Assembly (NCBI RefSeq): GCF_032854445.1
Contig: NC_088298.1
Location: forward strand, 7,739,504-7,799,503
DNA: 60,000 bases
From: Liolophura sinensis
Lineage: Eukaryota > Mollusca > Polyplacophora > Chitonida > Chitonidae
Reading direction: 5' to 3'
The position numbers and the translations under genes are program-made. Each line of letters opens with the position of its first letter. Within the stretch, counting starts at the first letter, position 1. The notes under the pieces are model-generated. The model ran no database searches. It had not been told where the DNA came from and worked only from the letters and a program-made list of their open reading frames with translations. This document shows, piece by piece, positions 54,601 to 60,000 of this stretch.

Positions 54601-57600
54601 GAAACTGAAACTTTAAAACATGGTGATTTATTTATTTGGTTGGTGTTTTACGCCGTACTCAAGAATATTCCACTTATGCACTCAGCAATATTTCACTTAT
54701 ACGACTGCGGCCAGCTGTGTGGTGTATGGTAAGCGGGAACGGGGTAGAACCCACGACCATCTGCAAGTTTTAGGCAAACCATCACACGTCCGGAGAGGAA
54801 GTCAGCAATAGCTGGAGTTGAACTTACAGGCTTCTCTGTCATTGCGACTTCAAACAGATATTTTACCATGAATAATTTGAATAATTTTTTTAAATACCAT
54901 ATTGTCTTAATTTTTGATTCAGCTCAATACAGCCTATCAAAATCTCACAGGATTCCTGAGTGTTCAAATCAACGACATAAGGTAGGTAAGCTTTGGGGCC
55001 CTGTCTAAGAGAAAACAGTGTCATCTAGAACTACCTGCAGTTACACGGCTTCTGTAATGTAGACTTCAGGAACGGTTTTCAGCTTCTAGGGGACATACCA
55101 ATTTGTGATTACCAATACACACATAGGGTAATGCTATTTAAACAACCTGAAGCTAAAAGAATAGACTTCAAAACCGTAAAAGATAAAATCCGCGAAAGTG
55201 TTGCTGCCAAATTTCAAGCAGCAGCCATTTACTGTTTTCTAAGAATGAATGAATGATTATGGCTTAACGCCACATCGGCAATATTTCAGCCATATCGTGG
55301 CGAGGTTTTCTAAGAGATACAACAAAGAGAACATACATAAGAGTATTGTATTATGCGATGTACCAGGTTTTATATGTGAAAAAAATCGATCAGACCTCTC
55401 TGAAAACCACAGCTACGGACAAATCTTGTGACGTTAAGTCGCAGCTATAGTCTATCATGTGACGTCATTCGTCAAGGGTTTGTCGTCTGCAAGGTTAAGA
55501 TCACTGCATTTTTGTTAACGGTTATATGTGGCCAATATTCACATTGTCGCATGTGCTCCGGTTTAATTCCATATCGTGTAAGTGTTTCGCGATATTTTAT
55601 AAAGTTGAGTCGTTCATTTATTTATCACATTATAGAGAATTCAAAGGCGCCAAATATGAATCATACCGAGTGTTTTAACAAGAGCAAATCTTTGCACATT
55701 CTCATTTGATACTTAGCAAAGGGAGATAAGCCAAATACTGGTTGCCCTTTTGTCTGCAGAATAGGACTGGTTCTCCTATAAGAGGATGCCATGTTGATAT
55801 GGCCAAAATAATGTTGAAACGACGTTACGTCGCAATAAATCGACTGATAAACCGAATAATTCAATAAATATTCTAAAATCTCAATGCACTATTCACAAAT
55901 TCATTTCGTATGATGTACGAATGGTCTTTATTTGATTTGATTGGTGTTTTACGCCATAATGTACGAAAATACTCGTGGGTATAATGAAGTAACCACTCAA
56001 GCCTTTATTCTTTGACTATCTGAAGCAGTCCGCCATTGCTTCGCCCTTTTCATGTAATTCTGTACTCGTCCAGGCCGTCGTCCAACTATACACAAGGATT
56101 TCTCCACTCAGCAGGCTATTTACACAGACTGCCCACTGTCCTGGTATCTAAAATAATTAGACTTACAGCATAGAGAGTAAAACCAGAGCAGCCACCCTGT
56201 GCTTTTCAAGTTTATTATTTTTGGATAGTGTGATAAATGGCCAATGGTCACACGTAACAAATGAACTACGGCTTCTTTGTCAATTTTCCTCAAATGGGGT
56301 ATTATTCTAACTGTTCATGTAAATGCTTAAATAGTACTAAATCACACATTCTGTGGCACTATGGCATAAAAAGAATTGGGTAACAAAACGCAGTGACGTG
56401 AATTACAAAGCAGGTCTCTGGTCTAGATTTACTCAAAATGCTGGGTTTTATCACAGCCATCTATCCATGCAATCACCCATCCATTCTTTCAATTTAATGA
56501 GTTTGTGGCGCTGATTTTGTTTTGCACAGGGAGGGCAGCGTGATCTGTGACCACACCGTCAACTTTGACACCAGTGACATTCAACAAGGCGCCAATAATT
56601 CTGTTGCCGCCATAGCAACCACCATACAAAGGGAGATCAATCAGACAGTTGTGCCTTACCTAAGTCAGGAGTCTATTGCGAATGGATCCGTAATTATAGA
56701 GAAGTTTGACACTGCTTTGAAGACAGGTAAGCCCTCATGTGCTCCCCAAATGTATTATTTTTGGACAGAATATTACGAAATCTAAACAGAACAGTAGTCT
56801 GAAATTATTTTTGAGCTGAGTAAAATTTAATTAGCTAATCAGTTCAAGATCCGTAATGAAATGTTCCAGCAACCAGCGAGGCTGTGCGAGACCCTTGTAA
56901 GACTGTTGATCTTGGATGTTTCCGGGGCTATAGCTGCCTCTCGTCACGTGACGGCGTCGTCTGCCAATCAGATTGTAAGACAGAAGAGGCCCAGGCGAAA
57001 TGCGGGATGCTCGAGATATGCGCACTGAACGATGGAAGAGTTACCTGTGTGTGAGTAGTGTTCCTGCCATCTGTATAAAGGAATTAGGTCATTTAAGCGT
57101 CCGTAGAGGGGAAATGACCATTCTTTAAACCGTTGCCATCAATGATCATGCAAGAAAAATCTGCATGGCTGAAACACTCTACCATTTGTAATTGCTCAAG
57201 AGATAATCGGTGTAATTCTCCAGAGAATTATTTACTTGTTTCATATGCTACACGTATTGAGCAGTGGGACGAGGAGGTCTGGAGTCTTTTGAGTCGAAGT
57301 GAAGGGAGGGAAATTTTTTAGTTAAACAATGTTGAGCACCAAACATCCGCCAGATGTGTACAATACTTGTTTGCCCTACTCGTCCTATCCTCAGAAGTTG
57401 TTTGCTTTACTCGTTCTATCCTCAGAAGTTGTTTACCTTACTCGTTCTATCCTCAGAAGTTAGTGGAATGATTGACGACGTTTACAACGTAGCGATTGCA
57501 GCATCTCGGAGGGGGAAATTTCCCTTCCGATAAAACATACTTTACTTGGTATTGACGTATTTATTACAATGTTTATTAACTTAATTTATTTATTTATTAA

Positions 57601-60000
57601 TTAATTTGATTGATGTCCATATTCAAGAATATTTCACTTATACAACGGCGGCCAACATTCTGGTAGGAGGACAACGAGCAAATCCCGGCAGAAATTCCAA
57701 CGGGGCATTTTTTTAACGTTTTATGGTTTACTTATTCAATTTGATGAAGGTTAACAGTCATGTTCTAGTATTATCAAAGTAAACCTTACAAAAATATCTT
57801 AATTCAGTCTACATTTACTTATTGTTTACACCAGTGGTTGGAACTCAACGGTACCATTTTGGTAAGAATTGACTCAATACATTTTGCAGTTTAGAGAGGA
57901 ACAAAATCATTGCCATCTGCGTGGGAGCTGGTGGGGGCGGTGTCCTCGTCTTGGTAGCTATCATCGTCATCCTTACCTGCAAACTACGGAAGTCCGAGGG
58001 TTTGAAAACATCCGAGTACGTGGCAGTCTTACTCTATACTCCCACTGTGGCCTGGTATTGACAAAGAGTTATTTTAGTTATTTTTAATGGTTAATTTGGA
58101 AAATTCTTCCCGAAATTGGTCTTGCGATTAATGAACGTAGGGGCCCATTGCGATACATATATTTAGCGATATGCTAGTGCTTGGTAAAAAAAAAGAAAAA
58201 AGAACACCCCTCACCCCCACCCCCACTCCAAAAAAAAACAAAAACAAACAAACAAAAAAAAAAAAAAACAAAAAAACACACAAATCAGAAAGAGTTAATA
58301 AACTTTGAAACATCTTTGCCAAAGACGAGGAAGTTGCTGATGATTTCGTGATGTTGGGAATCCTGTTCAATAGTATATATGATGATTAATAGCTGTTCAT
58401 TGTTGCCTTTCTTGTAGATGTGAGATAGTACACTCAAAATAATAAACTGTTTAATTTTAACAGGAAGTCTGTTATCTGAATGACGCTAGAATGTATTCTG
58501 TTATTATAACATAAATATGTGTCAGAATGAACATAACATCCTGTCAATCTAGCACAGTCAATGTTTTTCTTGATTTATTTTATTTATTTGATTGGTGCTT
58601 TACACCGTATTCAAGAATATTTCACTTATATGACGGCGGAAAGCATTATGGTGGGAGGAACCGGGCAGAATCCAGGGGATACCCACGACCATCCACAGAT
58701 TGCTGGCAGACCATCCCACGTACTTCCGGTAAGGAAGGCAGCATGAGCCGGACTTCATCTTTTATGTGGAACTCTCCCACCATAATGCTGGCCGCCGTCG
58801 TATAAGTCAAATATTCTTGTGTACGGCGTAAAACACCAATCAAATAAATAAATAAATTTATGTTGAACTAATACAATAGGTGCGTTATGTTTAATACAAC
58901 AATCTACTGGAATAACAGAATACATTTTAGCATCACTCAAACAACAGACTTTCTTTTAAATTTAATAGATAATTTTTTTGAGTGTACGTTTAATATTTTC
59001 AGAAGTGGCCATAATGAGGATATACCTCTAAAAGTGCTAGCCAGTGAAAACAATGACCAAATGCCTGACCAGGGGTTACGGGGCTTACCCTATGAAACCG
59101 ATGGACGACCGAGTGCGAGGCCGGACCATTGTGAACGCCGGTATTCATATAATAATGAGGTAAAGACGTACTTTCATAAACTGAAAAGATTCTTAACAAG
59201 AAGCGTGGTATAGTTCTGTTCTACCGTAAGCAGTTGGGCAAGTGGTTAATTTCCCAACAAATGATCTGATGTTTGTAAACTGCATTTAGAGCAACCTATG
59301 AATGTTTTAGATTCCTTTTGATCTTGCTTACTGGCGAAGTAAGTCTAATGTAAGTCGACATGAACTGGGAGATGAGCACGCCAGTTAAATGTCCAAATCT
59401 GTATCCGCATATATAATATGGTTGAGCGGTTGAAAGGTGACAGTAGCTTTTTATTACCTACCCCATGGGCCTTGAACATTGGACATGAAATTGTTTAAAT
59501 GCAATAGATATTAAATCTTTATATTTAAAGATCTGGTTAACACGTCTGACTAAAGTACAATTTACTCCATATTAATGACTCGTTGTTCCGTATGATTTAG
59601 TCTTGTGTGTTGTACACCTACATAAGCATGGTCCCTTGGCATTGTTTTCGTGTAAATGTTTATTGCATGCTCATGAGGAAAACATGTCATTATTCTGTTT
59701 AAACCATGATGATAAGGGATAATTTGCATGACCATCTGGAATAAAACCCTAAATGAGCTAAATTAACAATAGGCTGTATTTCACCGGTTTCGTGTGACAC
59801 TGTCATGTCTACTCTAGTTTTAGTGTCAATGCTGTAAGTTGCATCATTGTCCACTAATCGCATCTGAGGTACAATCATGTTGTATTATATTCTAACATGG
59901 TAAACGGTTTGAATATTGATTTCACTCAGTCATGTAGAACATACCCTGAATCTTCCCTACATCATTGAAAACTGTTGATTACTTCTCTTTACAGGATTCC
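43245..60000 (+). CDS. Membrane-tethered mucin-like glycoprotein with SEA domain (multi-exon, runs off window)
   Basis: Eight exons: 43245-45666, 50551-50820, 53168-53256, 54923-54981, 56530-56726, 56870-57050, 57890-58015, 59003-59159; a ninth probably starts at 59995. Intron phases match at every junction (1,1,0,2,1,2,2,0) and every intron is GT-AG. The 1,167 residues seen comprise: signal peptide (1-24), 69 repeats of 11 residues (45-803), a Ser/Thr/Pro region (808-897), a SEA domain (about 898-1010, with EGSVIC at the usual GSVVV cleavage position), an eight-Cys module (about 1018-1073), one membrane helix (about 1079-1103) and a tail. Role inferred from the family: a heavily O-glycosylated cell-surface barrier or adhesion protein. 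No close named orthologue is recognised. Confidence 0.85.
43377..45653 (+). repeat. 33-bp coding minisatellite, 69 units
   Basis: Core unit 'acgacgccagccggtgcagc' followed by 'cctggagatcgcc'. The length is exactly divisible by 33. A run of eight nearly identical units of the variant GGAAQDIATTP lies at about 44770-45035, marking a recent local expansion. The unit has no stop in several frames, so long artificial frames appear on both strands. Confidence 0.95.
45775..45995 (+). repeat. Degraded SINE (type c)
   Basis: 'ccaatgcggtcgcggtga', 'gtcaacaacctgcaaatgag', 'ttaatgctggccgtcgtctt' and 'gttagtgaaattt' follow the SINE order, with strong divergence and no head. Confidence 0.55.
46818..46926 (+). 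other. Orphan first-exon-like segment in intron 1
   Basis: ATGGCGCCGGCG opens a 36-codon frame (MAPAFQACGVKTKALVVPHF, RRSQQFPAIKTLSPNT) ending at ACTTG|GTAAGT, a strong donor, in phase 2. Upstream are an inverted CCAAT, a CACGTG E-box and a GATGGCGCC stretch like a YY1 site. The phase does not fit mucin exon 2 (phase 1), so it would be a nested gene or a non-coding first exon. No partner exon was identified. Confidence 0.3.
50331..50570 (+). repeat. Duplicated segment, upstream copy, includes MITE left end and exon 2 acceptor
   Basis: Aligns in order with 50941-51180: 'cggctaaagaggcaagttt', 'cgaaaagctgaa', 'ctcagggcccagttgttcga' and 'cagactcagcagc'. The homology runs across the acceptor and into the first roughly 16 bases of exon 2. 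Confidence 0.8.
50551..50820 (+). CDS. Mucin exon 2: Ser/Thr/Pro region with 11-residue period
   Basis: Acceptor 'taaattttag' and donor 'aaag|gttagg', phase 1 at both ends. The product has four near-repeats of 11 residues (PPTSQSTGSTD type) followed by TTVPLPVSTIQGIYTPDK. This is a typical O-glycosylated stalk. The repeat length equals that of exon 1 although the sequence differs. Confidence 0.85.
50941..51180 (+). repeat. Duplicated segment, downstream copy
   Basis: Partner of 50331-50570. Here the sequence continues into the rest of an intact MITE rather than into exon 2. Confidence 0.8.
51095..51321. mobile_element. MITE with roughly 20-bp terminal inverted repeats
   Basis: The left end 'gggcccagttgttcgaaa' pairs with the right end 'ttttgaacaagtgggcct'. 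Short (about 227 bp), non-coding. The left 80 bp are also present at 50485-50566. Confidence 0.7.
51330..52270. other. Intron 2, non-coding, with poly-C run
   Basis: A C-rich tract at about 51651-51672. The region 51950-52180 may contain the eroded N-terminal part of the recombinase relic that follows. Confidence 0.35.
52280..52890 (+). pseudogene. Crypton-like tyrosine recombinase relic (DUF3504-like)
   Basis: ANETLDGKLKLNLKEGLSRP followed by IKHKD, and in another frame near 52770 YNIAMHVTTRDLDFHKQL, resemble conserved blocks of Crypton-derived recombinases found in mollusc genomes ('vldGkxKxxxxxgxsrptKHK' and 'yxxxxHFxxRgxEFHxQL'). Frames change twice and stops are present. I matched this from memory of the family, so the assignment is tentative. 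Confidence 0.4.
53168..53256 (+). CDS. Mucin exon 3: start of SEA domain
   Basis: Acceptor 'ttttgtttcag', donor GTG|GTGAGA. Encodes VYKLTMPLTVNQTYDEGKKE followed by VYRSEFKRV, the first beta strand and helix of a SEA domain, with an N-glycosylation site (NQT). Phase 1 in, phase 0 out. Confidence 0.85.
53310..53900. repeat. Foldback (long inverted-repeat) element, copy 2
   Basis: The left arm (about 53321-53580) and right arm (about 53640-53894) are inverted versions of each other. Examples: 'ggtatttgggaccacaatat' at 53431 against 'gtggtcccaaatacccacca' at 53726, and 'ggagaacaacacataaaaat' against 'ttatgtaatttttatgtttt' followed by 'ctcc'. It lies in mucin intron 3. The same family occurs at 29049-29314/32312-32400. 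Confidence 0.7.
54625..54840 (-). mobile_element. SINE (type c) in mucin intron 3
   Basis: 'gttggtgttttacgccgtac', then a duplicated tail piece ('aagaatattccacttatgca' and 'agcaatatttcacttatacg'), body 'agaacccacgaccatctgca', and 'ggagaggaagtcagcaatag' up to the B-box side ('ggagttgaacttacagg'). The duplicated tail piece is unusual. Confidence 0.75.
54923..54981 (+). CDS. Mucin exon 4: middle of SEA domain
   Basis: A 59-bp exon with acceptor 'tttgattcag' and donor ATAAG|GTAGGT. Encodes LNTAYQNLTGFLSVQINDIR (the Arg codon is completed by the next exon). It matches the 'l...y....gf..v.v..ir' part of SEA domains. An NLT glycosylation site is present. Confidence 0.85.
55234..55315 (-). mobile_element. 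Tail-only insertion (type a hairpin), 60 bp, with 11-bp TSD
   Basis: 55245-55304 is the terminal hairpin and (GAAT)n end of the I/Nimb LINE only. GTTTTCTAAGA occurs at 55234-55244 and at 55305-55315. It lies in mucin intron 4. Confidence 0.9.
55911..55967 (-). mobile_element. Tail-only insertion (type c), 35 bp, with near-perfect 11-bp TSD
   Basis: 55922-55956 holds only 'tttgattggtgttttacgcc' with a short T-rich part, the last 35 bp of the type c tail. TGATGTACGAA (55911-55921) and TAATGTACGAA (55957-55967) flank it. Confidence 0.7.
56163..56480 (+). repeat. Unclassified dispersed repeat, copy 2
   Basis: 'agcatagagagtaaaaccag', 'ctaactgttcatgtaaatgc' and 'gatttactcaaaatgctggg' correspond in order to 10848-11130. 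It ends about 50 bp before mucin exon 5. Confidence 0.6.
56530..56726 (+). CDS. Mucin exon 5: SEA domain end with cleavage-type motif
   Basis: Acceptor 'ttttgcacag', donor AGACAG|GTAAGC. Encodes REGSVICDHTVNFDTSDI and then a helix-rich part to FDTALKT. The GSVIC segment sits where SEA domains have G|SVVV and self-cleave. The Gly-Ser pair is kept, while one Val is replaced by Cys. NNS, NQT and NGS glycosylation sites are present. Phase 2 in, phase 1 out. Confidence 0.87.
56870..57050 (+). CDS. Mucin exon 6: eight-cysteine module
   Basis: Acceptor 'gaaatgttccag', donor TGTGT|GTGAGT. Encodes DPCKTVDLGCFRGYSCLSS, DGVVCQSDC, AKCGMLEICALN and GRVTC. The eight Cys have an EGF-like or two half-EGF spacing, as often found between SEA and membrane in transmembrane mucins. 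I cannot name the module with certainty. Confidence 0.8.
57365..57462. repeat. 31-bp tandem repeat, three copies (intron 6)
   Basis: 'tactcgttctatcctcagaa' with 'gttgtttgcct' repeated three times with few changes. Confidence 0.85.
57570..57705 (-). repeat. SINE (type c) fragment in intron 6
   Basis: (ATTT)n-rich start, 'ttgattgatgtccatattca' (hairpin arm partly lost), 'agaatatttcacttatacaa' and 'cggcggccaacattctggta'. Confidence 0.75.
57890..58015 (+). CDS. Mucin exon 7: transmembrane helix
   Basis: Acceptor 'cattttgcag', donor CCGA|GTACGT. Encodes LERNKIIAICVGAGGGGVLV and then LVAIIVILTCKLRKSEGLKT: a single hydrophobic span of about 25 residues with a Gly run, flanked inside by K-L-R-K (positive-inside). 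Cys at the inner face could be acylated. Phase 2 at both ends agrees with exons 6 and 8. Confidence 0.87.
58185..58275. repeat. Low-complexity A/C-rich run
   Basis: Poly-A with CCCCCAC blocks and CAAA repeats in intron 7. Confidence 0.9.
58575..58858. mobile_element. Inverted pair of SINE (type c) pieces in intron 7
   Basis: Minus-strand copy at 58575-58765 ('gctttacaccgtattcaaga', 'catgagccggacttc') followed by a plus-strand tail at 58776-58858 ('ccaccataatgctggccgcc', 'caccaatcaaataaataaat'). Ends are complementary, so a transcript could fold back. Confidence 0.8.
59003..59159 (+). CDS. Mucin exon 8: cytoplasmic tail
   Basis: Acceptor 'taatattttcag', donor AATGAG|GTAAAG. Encodes SGHNEDIPLKVLASENNDQM, PDQGLRGLPYETDGRPSARP and then DHCERRYSYNNE, a hydrophilic tail with two Tyr motifs (YETD, YSYN). 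It continues in a further exon. Confidence 0.75.
59160..59994 (+). other. Mucin intron 8
   Basis: AT-rich with no repeat recognised. It ends in a strong acceptor, 'acttctctttacag' (59981-59994). Confidence 0.6.
59995..60000 (+). CDS. Mucin exon 9, first six bases
   Basis: The 'gattcc' after the acceptor would continue the phase 0 frame with Asp-Ser. The exon is cut by the window end. Confidence 0.5.

Noticed and set aside
58128-58370. 80-codon minus-strand frame with Phe/Leu run
   Set aside because: Produced by the poly-A/CAAA tract.

Overview
This is a eukaryotic nuclear sequence. It has introns, short retroposons (SINEs), LINEs, an LTR element, minisatellites and low gene density, on an AT-rich background. 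The repeat families point to a marine mollusc, probably a gastropod. The main clues are a tRNA-headed SINE whose tail reads like 'acgccgtactcaagaat...' and ends in (ATTT)n, a second SINE ending in (CACT)n, and a LINE ending in (CATT)n. I recognise these tails from memory as typical of molluscs, so the species is inferred.

From 1 to about 43.2 kb I find no convincing host gene. The stretch is layered mobile-element debris. A minus-strand LINE (1-2420) is followed by a 66-bp minisatellite (3010-3790), SINE copies and 20-22 bp minisatellites (4.5-11.4 kb). A broken Polinton/Maverick fragment holds an integrase with chromodomain and a protein-primed DNA polymerase B (14.3-17.4 kb), flanked by TATAG-rich tracts. 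Next come a mosaic duplication (18.5-19.9 kb), a GC-rich block of inverted motifs with CRE-like sites (20.0-20.6 kb), a Tc1-like relic (27.9-28.5 kb), and an internally deleted LTR retrotransposon sitting inside a foldback repeat (29.0-32.4 kb). Two head-to-tail copies of an I/Nimb-type LINE with EN, RT and RNase H fill 33.8-43.2 kb.

From 43,245 to beyond the window end lies one host gene on the + strand. I assembled it from eight exons whose splice phases all agree (3,501 coding nt so far). It encodes a membrane-tethered mucin-like glycoprotein. The order is: signal peptide, 69 tandem 11-residue repeats of the type TTPAGAALEIA, a second Ser/Thr/Pro region that also has an 11-residue period, a SEA domain split over three exons, an eight-cysteine module, one transmembrane helix, and a cytoplasmic tail. 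Its introns carry a MITE, a Crypton-like recombinase relic, a foldback element and several SINEs. The 5' end of exon 2, including its splice acceptor, appears to come from a MITE.

The most unusual general signal is a shared 3' stem-loop. Three different LINE/SINE tail families have a similar loop but different, mutually compensating stem bases and different terminal microsatellites. Four insertions in the window are only 35-66 bp long, consist of little more than this tail, and have 11-13 bp target-site duplications. This suggests that the hairpin is the unit recognised by the retrotransposition machinery, or that it moves by itself.
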